From Aplysia californica (taxonomy: Eukaryota; Mollusca; Gastropoda; Aplysiida; Aplysiidae), in contig NW_004797297.1 of NCBI RefSeq assembly GCF_000002075.1, forward strand, positions 1,840,346 to 1,904,345: 64,000 nucleotides of DNA, in the 5' to 3' direction. A program made the position numbers and the translations under genes. Shown piece after piece: positions 24,501-35,239 of the stretch (position 1 is the stretch's first letter; every line of letters starts with the position of its first letter). A model generated the notes under the pieces. That model saw only the letters and a list, made by a program, of their open reading frames with translations, was not told the origin of the DNA and did no database searches.

Positions 24501-27500
24501 TATTTACACATGTACTTTGGTAAGACCATGACAAAGCACCTTTTAGATAAATCAGAGTGAAGACTATCAAATAATTGAATAACGGTTTAAAAAATTCTCA
24601 TGCCCACAGCTTAAACTCAGATAAATTCAGGTAACCCCAAAACCCAATAAAAAACTTTAAAAGAATATTAGTTTCAATATAATTGGACCAAAAAAAAACA
24701 AAAAAACAAAAACAAACTCACTTTGATAGGAGCATCATCCATCGGCCTATCTCGATGTTTTGGTGATTTGGGAGCATTCAAGAACTTCAAACCTAGAACA
24801 AATTCATGATGTATTGTGAATTTGAAATACTGTGAATGTTAATGTATTTTGAGTTAATTGTCCGAGTGAAAAGGCCAATGAAATAATTAGGGTGAAATTC
24901 TTTGGCAAGCCCCATCCCTCATTTCTTGTGGAGTTCCAGGAGAGAATAAGAATTATTTTGCCTTGATGTATTCTAAATGGGTTAATGCATGGGGGGTGGG
25001 GGGGGGGGGGAGGAGGGAGAGAAAAAATGAGCATGTACTGTGATTAATAGACTTTAACTCTTTCAGGATTTTTAGGCACTGGAAAAACTATAGAGTCAAA
25101 GAAACAGCGCGACTGGAGCAGTGGATGTTTCAAACACTGACCTAGAGCTCATTCAGAATAGGCAAAAGTACAACACTGATGTTCAAATGCATAAACCCAT
25201 TAGATTATTCAAACCAAGGCCATACTGTAATTCTTTAGTATTTCCTTCTTCCTCACCCTAATGCAAAGACTAAATTGCAATCACAGAAAAATTTTCTTGT
25301 TCCTGCATTCTCATTGTGTGTAACATGACATTTGGGGAAAGGCATAGCACAAATATGGGGCAGTGTGATATAAGAATAATAATAATAATAAAACAATAAA
25401 TCACATTTATAGTACTCTAACCCATACATGATAAAGACAAAAAGTATAATTTATATTACAAACTTTAACTATCGTCATTTTTTTTTTTTTTTAAATTGAT
25501 AGTTCGGGATGAAAAGAATTATTCAACCCCCCAAAACAACCTTTTGTGTTGGGATACAGATAACAGGCCAAAAGTGATGGAGAGACAGATTGAAAGTAGG
25601 TCCTACCTGCAGCGCACTCCCACCACATCTGAAGTCTTGACACAACAATATTTTAACAGATAACGAAAGATAATGGCAATACTTTTCCCACGTCAGCTCC
25701 TAACACATTGCAGTAAAAATTAAAACTTAAAACTTCAATTTGCTTTTCTTTTCTTGATATGCACTTCAACCATAAAGAAGAAGGAAAATACAAACACTCA
25801 CTATCCAACGTGTAATCTTCTACTGCGTCTTCTTTTGCTGCTGAGCCTGTGAGAGGGCGAGGAGCGCCAAAATCTCCATTGTTGCGATTCATAACATCAA
25901 TGACTGCCACATCATCATCTACCAGTACTGAGGACAAAATAAATGATTGTGTCCTATAGGCCACTGAAGAGCTATAAGACCTCATACAAGTAACTGAAGT
26001 AAGTGGACTGTAGGGAGACACATTTTAATTATTTGTTAACATTACAAGAATCCAAACTAAAAGAAAAGTAAAAGTAAATCTCACTGTAGTTAAATTCCTA
26101 GATAGACTCTTGTTTCTTTTTAAAACAAATTAATGTTACAATCTTTGACTTAGGCCTAATCTTATGAGATGCAACCTAGCTTAATTCTGTTGTTTAAGTG
26201 CAAACTAGTTTACTGACATTTGATAACAATTCAATCTCTTTCTCTTCTGAGGTACCCAAACCCGAACATTTTTTAGTTCATGTATAAGAGTCGAAGTTTG
26301 TATTTGTGATGAACAACAGTTTTTTACTAGGCCTAAGTAATAGTTTATGCCAACAAAATAATGATTATTCCAGTTACAGAGAAAGTACGTGTGTATTCCA
26401 AAAAATATCCTCGTACAATTTTTACAGTATAGATAGTGAAAGCTATCACCATAAGAGTATGAATAGCAGAACATTTTCCCCGACATATCATTATAAATAA
26501 TTTAACATGTGACAACTTATGACAGAGTTCATCAGCGTACATATACACTGCCCACATTTCTGACAAGGAAAGCGGAAAAAAAAACTTTGAATTTCCAGAC
26601 TTTGTAATCCTGGTGCATACATCAAAATTGGGTAATTACGCTTTCACGTTTGCCATTATCAAGACGTATTTGTTCAGAGAAATGTATACATAAAGTTTGA
26701 TTTGCCAAAGCATCAGACTAATTCTTTTTAAAGGACATACAATACATGTTGCAGATTCATATGGGGACAAAAAATTTGATCCACAAAAATGGATGTTTAA
26801 TGCTTGGAGAATTACACAGACGATATAATCAAAATAATCAGTTTTGTGAAACCTAAAGCCAATTTTCTGTATACTCTAATGCAATAAAACATTTGGACCA
26901 TTGAGGAATCCACTTCTCTCTCCCTGAATAAAGCAACAAAAGCAAGTTAAATTATGAGTGACCAACCTGAGGGCCCTTTCATTAGTTTTGACATCATTTC
27001 TGTTCGTGGATGTGGGGATTTTGAGACATTCGGAGGTTGTGTAGGTTTTGGCGTCATCTCGGCGGCTTGGCTACTGCTGAAATGGACCAGGGCAGCCTGT
27101 CGTTCCCGGTCCCTGACACCTCTGTCATCTGATCAAAAATATGTAACATCAAAAGATCATAATACTCCAAAGACCATACTGAATTGCTCGAGCTGTTAAC
27201 GATGTTTTATAAATGAGAGGGATCTATCAGTTTCACTTGTGAAGACAGATTTCCTAATGTTGAAATAACAATTTTAAAATAAAAAGACAAAGATTAACTT
27301 CCCTTATCTCACAGATAAAATAGGACCTTGGGAGAGAAGAACAGATAACAATACTACTAAACAAGTAACCTTCAACCATATAGATAAATATGTTACATTA
27401 ATCATCTGCCCTGGACAATAAACTGACAAAAAAGTAACATGTTTAAGATTAAATCAAGTTAAACGTCACAATGGGAATAGATTTTTTAACAATAACTCAA

Positions 27501-30500
27501 AACTTGAAAAAAAAAATCTTACCAATACACAACTAGATTTCCTCCTAAGAGACAGAGACCAACTGCTTCAAATTAGATGCATGCTCAGACCACACTCTTT
27601 TCTATCATTTTATATACCCATGAATAAACGGTCCAGCAGATGCAAACAAGGAAAAGAACATAAAAAAAGAATTCTACTTCATACATCTGCACATAAAGTC
27701 AATCAGAAAAAAATCCAACTACTGCTGATGTTTGGTTTGAAATTAAGAGCAAGTTTCCACAATAACAGCCCAAGTTTTCCACATTAGATTATGACAAAAA
27801 CACATCAACCACTTGCACAAAAAGTATCATCGTACCAAGTTTCTGAAGATTTGGCAGCATATGAATGAGGTAGAGTCTGTAGTCAGGTTCATTCCTGGTC
27901 ACTGGGTTCAGACGGAGGTCAAGTTCCTTCAGGTTCTGGTTGTGCTTGAGTCGAGTCAGTTCTTCCAAAGTGCTCACATTGTTATAGTAACTGAGCTTTG
28001 TCAAGGAGATTGATGAGAACAATACTGAACTTACATACATCTAACATAGCAGATAATGACTTGTGGGGATATCTACTCTACTATGAATGAAAATTCAGTC
28101 GAACCTGGCTTAACGGAAACCTGTCTTAACGCAATCTCCCCGATCCCCCCTTGATATATTCCTCTTTAATTACCTGTAAAAAACGGAAACCTATCAAATG
28201 CGGAAACAGAAGAAAAATCTGCTTCCTTCCGAGTGTTTTACCTGTCTAAAACGGAAATTGTTTAGTTCGCTCAGCCCTGATTTGAAACAAGACTCGCAAA
28301 TTTAGTTCTGCCAGCTTTAAACTAAACGCCATGCTTCCGGGCAAGGAAAGGGAGTAGGGGTGCAATTTGAGGGTAGATTTTTACCCCATCTATGTGAAGC
28401 CTGAGTCATGGCGTACAAATACCGCTCTTTTAGTTTGCTCAGCAATGGAACGACCAGGTCACGGTTGGCCGGGTCACATAGAGGTCACCAACCCCACCTC
28501 AAGCTACCTGTGTGGGCAGCCGTTAAACAGAATTTTTCAAAACATATTTTATCGGCTTACGCAAGCAAACAATATCATATGTTGACACAAGTTTGTTCTT
28601 TAGAGAAAGCAACTTAACTTTTTTATTGGTACGAAGAAGCAATACTATGGCTGCTCACGTTTTGGAGTTAGATGCTCTTAAAATGTCTGTCCATTAACAG
28701 TTAGTCGAAACAACAAAAACATACTTCAGTAGCAAATAACTTATTAACTTGCCGATAAATATTTATAAAGCTGGTAAATAAGACAGGTTTATGTCTGAAA
28801 ATTTACTCACTGAAAACTTAGTCTGCAACAGTACTGTGGACTTGTCATGAGCATCATAACTAAAATGCTTCCCTTCATTCATGGCTTTTTTCCAAAGGAA
28901 TATGTATCCTCCTATCATTATACAGCACCGGGTTCTCTGTTTAATCCCAGCGCCTCTAAAAATCTCATGTCTCTGAACAGAAGGTATCCTCTTAAATTTG
29001 GTGGCCATTTGTATGTCATCTGATTGTTTAGATGGGCCCGCTATGTGTTCTCTGGTGTCTTGTAAAATACATGCCCATTTGTGTTCTGTTGGTGTCTTGA
29101 CTTTTATGTCTGTTTCCCCGGAGCATCTATTCTCTGTAAGAATAATGGCTGTCCCTTTGTTTTCAAATTTACAACTTTCTTCTTTGGATCTAAATTTAGT
29201 TTTCTTTTGATGAGATGTGTTCTTAGTCTCTCTTCTCCTTTTGTAAGAAGTTGATCCTCTGGCTTGTTTAATGAGTGAGTGAATGTAAGTTCATATTTGA
29301 ACATCGGAGATATTGACATTAACACATGTTGTGAGTGTTTGTGACCTTGAAGTTTTCATAAGTTTTGATGAGGTGATGGGATGTGGTGTTAGGTCAAGAC
29401 CTGTTTCTCCATTATGCTCATGGCTGGATGGTAGTGTAATGGCCACTTGTTGCAGGGCTGGCAATAAGACTTGTTGGTGTGTCATCATTTACAGCAAGAC
29501 TATATAATGTTTGTAATATGTCGTCATGGGAGCAGCTCGACCCTAGAGGAGCAGCTTTTCTTGGTATGTAGTCACCAACAAGACTCAAGCGATGCTGACA
29601 AACGGAAAAAGAGTTCACATTTATGTTATTGTTAAAGGTACACCATATGTTACTACTAGCTTCAACAGCTATCTTTCGGCTTGAATTGACGTAACACTCC
29701 TTCTGATTGTTGAAATCGCAGTAAAACACTTGACACAAATATTAGCGGAATACGACAGTTCACCTTCGTTCTCACATCAGTCCAATAAATCAAGAGAATT
29801 GGAGATTTCTGTAACCTTTTTTTTTTGTTTGACAGTAAAATTTAAATGCCCACACACTCGCCAAAATTCATTCAGAGACTGTCTATGGCTCTTGAATGTG
29901 TAATTCATTGCAGTTGAACCATTTTTACCTTGGAACACAATTCACTAATTGGTTGCAATCCACTGCAAAGTGCTCCAGAAACAAAATTCACATCTTTAGA
30001 TGCTTCGATGACCATCTCAAAGTATAAACAGAAATAAACACGATTGAGGACAGCAGCTGAGAGGTGAGAAGTTTTGAATACTTGTGACTGCTTGCCGACC
30101 AGACAAGTGACCCTTGATCCCACCGGCTGGGCCTTTGAAACCTCCCTCCATTCCCCCCCCCCACTAACTTCCCCTGTCTAAGACGGAATTGTTTTCTGGC
30201 TCCTTTGCAATTCCGTCTCACACAGGTTCGATGGTAGTCAACATGTTATGATTCTGTATATTTTACTTTTTTTTAAATTGCATAAATATATCAGGCAGAA
30301 TGATACTTTGTTAGATACAAAATACTGGCAAGATGATGCACATCTCTCGTTTTCTCTCTCTCTGTCTCCCATCTCTCTTTCTTTCTGTCTCACTCCACAC
30401 CCCCCTCCATCCCCTCTCTCTTGGTCTCCCTCCATCTCTAAGTAATAATAAGAAATCTACAAAAAGGATACAGGTTGAGTTTCTCTAACACCTGCAGGTG

Positions 30501-33500
30501 ATCTAGGCCCTATGAGAGAGAAAGACATATATATAACCACATATAAGTTTTGTCATAGGCTATGTGGAAGGTCTACTAAATGAACAGTTAGTGTTTACAA
30601 ATATATTTCGATATCATGTTTTCATACACTTATTAGCAACAAAAACTTTTTTTTACAAGAAGCCATTTAAAAGACCTATCAAATTCTATGAGGAAAAATA
30701 TCCACATCATCAGTTCAACATTAAAAAAATCTAAACAATAGCAGTTACAGTCTCAGTGTACTAATACTTTAACTATAATTCGACGACAACACACATTTTT
30801 TAAATTATGAAAAAACAATTCTTGAGCATAACATAATTGTAAAGCCATTGTAAAAGTCTTACGCCCTCATTGATTCAATATAACTTATACTTTCATCATT
30901 TAGGGGGCAAACCTCAACCCTGCCTGTCAAAGCTAAACCAAGCTGAAGGGGATACAATATCTGTGTAGAGAGATGGAGATAGTTTTATAGAAATTCTGCC
31001 CACTTGAAAAACAAACTAGCATCTTCTGCATGCAAAGGCAAAGTACTTTACCACTATACCACAGACGTTGGTGCATAATACAACTGATAGATACAAAATC
31101 AAAATCCCAAACTTGGTTGGTAAAATGAAATATAAAACTTACTTGCAATGATTCAAGAGCATTTCTTGAAAAATCAAGAGATTTCAGACGTGAAAATTTG
31201 CGTAAAGATGTACCTATGGAGACTATCTTTTCATGAAACGTTCCAGGCAGGGAAAGCGACTTTATGTCCTCTGAAATAATCACAAATGACGTCGATGAAC
31301 CAATTTTCAAATTAAACGGCAAAAATAATAAATAACTTCTCATTCACTTCACTGTCAGTACTCATGTTCATTCTTCAATATAATCTATATATCTGACCAT
31401 TATGTATGCCTAGTATGTTATCTTCATTTGTAAAACATACAAACATTAAGTTCTTGATAAGGGAGCATGCATTAAAAAAATCCCTTGTAAAGTATTTAAC
31501 TGAAAATTATATTATAAAGGAGGGGAATAAGTAGCCACTAAACAAAGGGAGGACGTTTTTCTCAAGGCTGAATAACTGTACTTGATATACAGGTAAACCC
31601 TAATAACATAAACTTTATCGAAGGGACCAGTGGATTTCTTCGAGTGTAGCAGATTTCGAGTTAAAAAGAAGTCGCAATGCACAGAATAAAGAATGGGGGG
31701 GGGGGGGGGGGGGGGGAGAAGACTCCTGGGATTTGAAATCCACCTTTAAAAAAATCTGACTTTTATCGGAGTGCATTATAAAACAATCTGAGTTAGAGAC
31801 AAAACACCCTTTGGTTAGCAAGGTTCTCTGTCTCAAACGCTGCTCTGTACCTCGCTAAGGTAATAGTGAGGTTACTTCAGCACAATATGCAGTTTTCAGT
31901 TGCTCTGGACTAACCTCGCTGTCTTTGGGTTGTCTTTCAATTTACAGGTTCAACATGCCCTGGCTTGTTTTATTATGTTCCGAAGGCCAGCTATGAGCTT
32001 ATATAGGCCTACATTTTGCTTGAGTGAAAATGTCTTTGTCCCTCAACACATTAGGTAAAATCGATAAAATATGTGACAAATGGGAGGAAGATAGGGAGGC
32101 TCATTGACCTGTGGCAATTGACCAGCGCTCTGATTGAACGTCACAGAGGTTCAATGGATCATTTATATATTGTGTTGCCGTAGTGGATAGTATGGTTTGT
32201 TCATGATTACTCAAAGTGGGTTTTCGATCATTTGTAGTTTAAATTTCGATTTAATATTTTTACACACATTGTGTAGTAGGGTATTCATAAGGAATCTTTT
32301 GGTTTAAAAAAATTGATTTTTAGCAAAGTCATGAGGTGTTCCATCAAAGCACTGATGATATTAAAGCTAAAACAGATGTTCAGCTCGTACAATACCCATA
32401 ACAGAGTTTAAAAAGTGGAAACTGATTATTGTTCAAGCCCTCAGTTTGGTATGAACGAATTGAACAGTCCACTTTTTGAGAAACTATAAATTAAACAGCA
32501 TTAAAGCTTTAAATTATATATCTTACACAAAAGAGCATGTAACTCTTAATCCACATTAAATGAGGAAGCGGCTATCCTCACGCGGGATGAGAATAAAAAG
32601 ACGATCAACCTCTCACCCCGGGTGAGACTTGCCAGCGTTGGCTATTTTCACCCGGTGTGAAACAAGACCTCTTTTTCCTAATTTCGGAATATTGTCCATC
32701 GGTGTGGATGATCAAATTGACAAAAGCAAAGAAAAATTGACGTTAGAGCACAAAAGTAAACGAATTTGGTCGTCTACAAAGATGCTATGGCTGTTTCACT
32801 TTTCGAATCGAGCCGAACTACGGGGGTCGCCATTTTGTTTTGAACGGAAGTTCTCGCAAGATCTACTCCTCCCCTCTCTCTCTCTCTCTCTTTCTGAATA
32901 CTGTCTATCGGTGTGGACGATCAAATTGACCAAAACAAAGTTTTAAAATGACGTTAAAACAAAAGTAAATTAATTTGGTTGTCTACAAAGATGCTACGGC
33001 TATTTAACTTTTCGAATTGAGCCGAACTACGTGGGTCACTATTTTGTTTTGCCCGGAAGTTCTCGCGCTAGCCTACTGCTACCCCTCTCTCTTTCTTTCT
33101 CTCTCTCTCTCTCTCTCTTTCCACTGCCCACAGACAAAATTGCAACGCTTTTAGGCTAACAGTAATAACACAAGAGCGCTGGAACGTTTGTTCACGGCAC
33201 AGAATTTTACAATTCTGTTATCACTGTAGAATTCTGTGGTTCAGGGTGAACGCAACACTGCTTGGCCTAGGCTATAACGGTGAACGCAAACCGGGTGAGA
33301 ATAGCCAAAAGGCTCGCCTGCACTATTCTCACCCAGTGTGAGAATAGAGGTGGCCTTAAATGAGGAGGATGAAAAAAAAAAGAAAAAAAAAGCAGCCCTC
33401 AGATCTGATTTCTGACTGCAGGATTCTCTGGTAACTCACTCTGCCAGCAACAGAGAACAAGACACTGTTCCCTAGATGCTAAAGAAAGAGAACAGTCCTC

Positions 33501-34350
33501 AGTACAGAAATATAGGATTGGCAGTAATTTAAAAAACAATCCAGCACCAATGCAGATGTTTCATCAGTTATCCATTTCATACATTTGAGGGAGGGCAGAT
33601 TTTCCTTTGAGATATAGTGTGCACGCGAGCAACCATTAATTTGACAAGCTCTAATCCGATCATGCATATCAGATTCTTTTGACCAAATGACAATGGGAAT
33701 CCGCCGATATAAACAAACATATTTGAAGTTTTAAGAACAACAATTTAACCTCCTTTCACAGGGAATCTGAAGATTCTCCAGTTCACAAACCAAGGTATTC
33801 AAAAGTATCCTGTTATTAAAAGAATTGCAATGGCAAATTTATTAACCTAATGATAATGACACTGACAGTGGCAGTTACTTGACCCAAGGCTAACAACTGC
33901 TTCGGCTTCAGTGACTGACAGCCCTCTTAGCTAGAGCTGCCTCTTTCAGCTCTTGCCATGGGCTCTTAACAGAAGGGTCTACGTTACAAGGTAAAGTTCA
34001 TTTAATATTTTCGAGTTTTCAATGTGATATAACATGGCTATTCAAATGGGTTTTGGTGGAATCATTGCGTTTTCGTGTACATTTTACGCGTCATGTTCAA
34101 ACACGTTCATTACTGTTGCGAGAAGTAGCCTAACTTAAACTAAGAAGTGAACAAGATTAAATTGGAAGTTGGAAACACCCCTTTTAGCTGTAAAACGAAA
34201 AGACTAACATTTCTGTGGAAATTTATTAAGCTTGAAAATAAGCAACACGTCAGAGAGTGAAGTAAACCATCACAATTATAACTCACCTAAGTTTTCATGA
34301 GTCAAGTTGACTCTGTTACGGATTAATTGTTCAGTTAAGGTAAGCGCCAT
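15982..34350 (-). CDS. CEP72: CEP72 centrosomal leucine-rich-repeat/coiled-coil protein, complete
   Basis: Fifteen coding exons: 34287-34350, 31143-31270, 30472-30509, 27836-27990, 26967-27128, 25802-25927, 24722-24792, 23091-23215, 22426-22520, 21762-21892, 20130-20256, 19232-19425, 18648-18798, 16696-16810, 15982-16207. All junctions are GT-AG and the phases close, giving 635 residues (human about 647). Residues 20-130 carry leucine-rich repeats and a capping motif (RNEPDYRLYLIHMLPNLQKL) that matches human VKVEPDYRLFVVHLLPKLQQ. Residue 312 onward has FFTPHPD, also present in human CEP72. Exon 11 holds LLNLVDRYWNGSQSLH (human LLDLVDRSWGGCRSLH). Residues about 410-600 form coiled coil, ending in HKEIEQMHWSYDQLKSTLA (human RAEVEQMHWSYQELKKTMA). 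In vertebrates CEP72 localises to centrosomes and centriolar satellites, recruits Kizuna and binds CEP290. The paralogue LRRC36 is less likely because of the terminal QMHWSY match. Confidence 0.96.
16696..16810 (-). CDS. CEP72: CEP72 exon 14 (coiled coil)
   Basis: Ends FSQVQELASMLQESH, matching human YDKIQELTQMLQESH. Acceptor TTTGCTCAG, donor CATAA|GTGAGT, phase 1 to 2. Confidence 0.95.
17619..17830. mobile_element. Pogo-like terminus with AAACGCACGC words
   Basis: Starts CAGTAGTCTCCGCCTAAACG after a TA at 17617-17618. The word AAACGCACG recurs at about 17633, 17713, 17739 and 17760 with small changes. Its first 14 bases match the element at 54229. The opposite end was not found, so this looks like a truncated copy. 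It sits in CEP72 intron 13. Confidence 0.6.
18545..18583. repeat. (TA)n microsatellite
   Basis: About 39 bp of TA units next to a G-run (18521-18536), inside a CEP72 intron. Confidence 0.95.
18648..18798 (-). CDS. CEP72: CEP72 exon 13 (coiled coil)
   Basis: Starts ARMHEEIRHYLHENRALQKR, then a Ser/Ala-rich stretch. Acceptor CATGTTCAAG, donor CTGG|GTAATT, phase 0 to 1. The intron just upstream of exon 14 carries a (TA)n tract. Confidence 0.9.
19232..19425 (-). CDS. CEP72: CEP72 exon 12 (coiled coil)
   Basis: Starts EQAGRLLNDFVSAE and continues with heptads (TRTLRQTIGKLKEENATLRA). Acceptor CTTCCACCAG, donor ATG|GTTAGT, phase 1 to 0. Confidence 0.93.
19497..19736. mobile_element. piggyBac-like MITE, 240 bp
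   Basis: Perfect TIRs CCCTATCCGTACG...CGTACGGATAGGG are flanked by TTAA on both sides (19493-19496 and 19737-19740). The TTAA duplication and CCC start are the piggyBac signature. Nothing is encoded. It lies in CEP72 intron 11. Confidence 0.9.
20130..20256 (-). CDS. CEP72: CEP72 exon 11 (LLNLVDRYW domain)
   Basis: Encodes KKFLNSLLNLVDRYWNGSQS then LHNHTKF, the best conserved part of the central region (human ALLETLLDLVDRSWGGCRSL). Phase 0 to 1. Confidence 0.94.
20733..20925 (-). mobile_element. Repeat of the GCGGGTGCTCT family, inverted
   Basis: Carries the tail GCGCTCGCAACTGCATAAGG near 20753 and the head block AGAGCACCCGCC near 20892. Same family as 12684-12843 and 46785-46945. Confidence 0.7.
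21762..21892 (-). CDS. CEP72: CEP72 exon 10
   Basis: Ser/Arg-rich linker ending KPGHRRSNSVPNRQ. The RRSNSVP stretch resembles a basophilic kinase or 14-3-3 site (inference). Phase 1 to 0. Confidence 0.85.
22426..22520 (-). CDS. CEP72: CEP72 exon 9 (FTPHPD motif)
   Basis: Encodes SKYRGQGFFTPHPDGPT; the FTPHPD core is identical in human CEP72 and sits inside an otherwise diverged linker. Phase 2 to 1. Confidence 0.9.
23091..23215 (-). CDS. CEP72: CEP72 exon 8
   Basis: Encodes SQAANKIAPAPKSSALSKAE and a further 20 residues. Acceptor CATTTTTCCAG, donor AG|GTAGGA, phase 0 to 2. Linker region. Confidence 0.82.
24722..24792 (-). CDS. CEP72: CEP72 exon 7
   Basis: A 71-nt exon encoding a Lys/Pro/Asp-rich linker (LKFLNAPKSPKHRDRPMDD). 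Acceptor TGTTCTAG, donor AAA|GTGAGT, phase 1 to 0. Support is from splice sites and exact phase; the linker itself is not conserved. Confidence 0.8.
25802..25927 (-). CDS. CEP72: CEP72 exon 6
   Basis: Encodes VLVDDDVAVIDVMNRNNGDF, resembling human SLVMDADDEAVLNLIAECEW. Acceptor TTTTGTCCTCAG, donor GATA|GTGAGT, phase 1 to 1. Confidence 0.9.
26967..27128 (-). CDS. CEP72: CEP72 exon 5
   Basis: Begins DDRGVRDRERQAALVHFSSS, matching human DDRPVRASERKASRLHFASE, then a Pro/Ser-rich linker. Phase 1 to 1. A longer plus-strand frame over the same bases is a shadow. Confidence 0.93.
27836..27990 (-). CDS. CEP72: CEP72 exon 4 (last LRR and cap)
   Basis: Acceptor AAAGCTCAG|TTACTATAAC. Encodes YYNNVSTLEELTRL and the cap EPDYRLYLIHMLPNLQKL. 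Donor CTTG|GTACGA, phase 2 to 1. Confidence 0.95.
28096..30234. mobile_element. Pogo-like TIR-bounded block, 2.1 kb, decayed
   Basis: Left end CAGTCGAACCTGGCTTAACG. The right end, reverse-complemented, begins with a degenerate CAT in place of the usual CAG, then CGAACCTGTGTGAGACGGA. The inner words CTGTCTAAAACGGAAATTG (left) and CTGTCTAAGACGGAATTG (right) also match. The flanking TA is intact only on the right. It is large enough for an autonomous element, but the internal frames do not look like a DDE transposase to me. It lies in CEP72 intron 3. Confidence 0.6.
28763..29738 (-). pseudogene. Decayed protein-coding stretch of unknown family
   Basis: Successive minus-strand frames have protein-like composition: CQVFYCDFNNQKECYVNSS (around 29735), LTKGEERLRTHLIKRKLNLD (around 29240), then HKWACILQDTREHIAGPSKQ (around 29050) and MATKFKRIPSVQRHEIFRG (from 29008). 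Moving between them requires frame changes, so the gene is broken. I do not recognise the protein. It lies inside the TIR-bounded block 28096-30234 and could be its cargo, its own decayed gene or an inserted retrocopy. Confidence 0.35.
30472..30509 (-). CDS. CEP72: CEP72 exon 3 (38-nt micro-exon)
   Basis: A 38-nt exon encodes GLDHLQVLEKLNL, matching human GIQYLTALESLNL. Acceptor TCTCTCATAG, donor CT|GTATCC. It completes one leucine-rich repeat whose second half (YYNN...) begins exon 4. It is too short for frame-based gene finding. Confidence 0.9.
31143..31270 (-). CDS. CEP72: CEP72 exon 2 (first leucine-rich repeats)
   Basis: Encodes KSLSLPGTFHEKIVSIG and LKSLDFSRNALESLQ (human LQSLSIPGTYQEKITHLG and LKSLDLSRNSLVSLE). 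Acceptor TTATTTCAG, donor CAA|GTAAGT, phase 1 to 0. Confidence 0.93.
31696..31717. repeat. Poly-G tract
   Basis: An uninterrupted run of G residues in CEP72 intron 1. Similar G runs lie at 4113-4138, 35803-35830 and 60917-60930. Confidence 0.9.
32567..33355. mobile_element. TIR element, 789 bp, with 11-bp flanking repeats
   Basis: The 11-bp sequence TTAAATGAGGA flanks both ends (32556-32566 and 33356-33366). The termini are inverted (left CTATCCTCACGCGGGATGAG, right reverse complement CTATTCTCACACTGGGTGAG), with further inverted CTATT(C/T)TCACCCGG blocks inside. Internally a 209-bp unit is tandemly duplicated (32682-32890 and 32891-33125), each copy ending in a CT-rich tract. Superfamily uncertain. 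Confidence 0.75.
34287..34350 (-). CDS. CEP72: CEP72 exon 1
   Basis: Encodes residues 1-21 (MALTLTEQLIRNRVNLTHEN...), aligning with human LVLSEEAVRAKSGLGPHRDL. Donor TTAG|GTGAGT, phase 1. Confidence 0.88.
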
Positions 34351-35239
34351 TTTGTTATGTCCTGGACAACTTGTACAAGTAGAAACAGCAAGTATTTTCA
34401 GTCTATACAAAAAAACAATGTATGAATTTATTTCGTTGATAAAATAACAACAAAAACTACAGAATTGGTTAAAAATAATTTTGAAAAAAATTCTTATTTC
34501 TTGTTTTAAGGAATTTCCCCTTTTTCATAAATCAATTAATAAAAAAAGGTTATCCTATTTGGCATAGTAATTCCCTTACCGACACCATAGCGTCCCCGGT
34601 GATGAAAATGGTTTCTATTAGATTTGGTCGTCTAAAATATGGTACATTAGACGGAATAGATCCTGATGCCCATGCCACTCATGCCACGAACTGAAAGTGA
34701 AAGAAGCAGCATGAGCGAGCACTCGCGCGTGCATTCTCACAAACACGTCTTTGACAGTTCATGCGATCCTTTATGGGTATTTTTCTATGGAGGAGGGGGC
34801 CAACACTCATGAAAAAAAAGGAAAAGGGCGTGAGGGGGGGGGGGCGCACAAACAAAACACGCATTTTTATGATAGGCCTACATGTTTTGTGAACGTAAAG
34901 AGTGGTTCTCAATCTCATTGATAGTAGCCTAAAGTCCATAAGTCCATGTAGTCCCGCTTGTGAATAACTTGAGGCAGTCATGAAGACAATTGGGACAATA
35001 GGCTACTAATAAATCAGCTGTATTTACTTCAGCTTATCTGTGACAACGACTCAATTTGATTGACGGATTATATTTATAATAATATATACGGAACCTTTTC
35101 TATTCTCTGATCCTTTACTGTGACAAGGGCAAGGGGAGGGGGGGGGGGGGGGTTATCGTGAAACAACAGCCGGGTGCGTATACATAGTATGAAGAGCTAT
35201 CAAACAACAGTACTGTTCTTCATCACTGACACGAGAGCA
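34351..35239. other. Upstream region of CEP72, no further gene seen
   Basis: This is the intergenic region 5' of CEP72 and should hold its promoter. I see no clear TATA box and no repeat ends. G-runs occur at 34838-34848 and 35135-35152. Confidence 0.4.

Noticed and set aside
26954-27199. 81-codon plus-strand frame
   Set aside because: Antisense shadow of CEP72 exon 5, which has conserved residues and splice sites on the minus strand.
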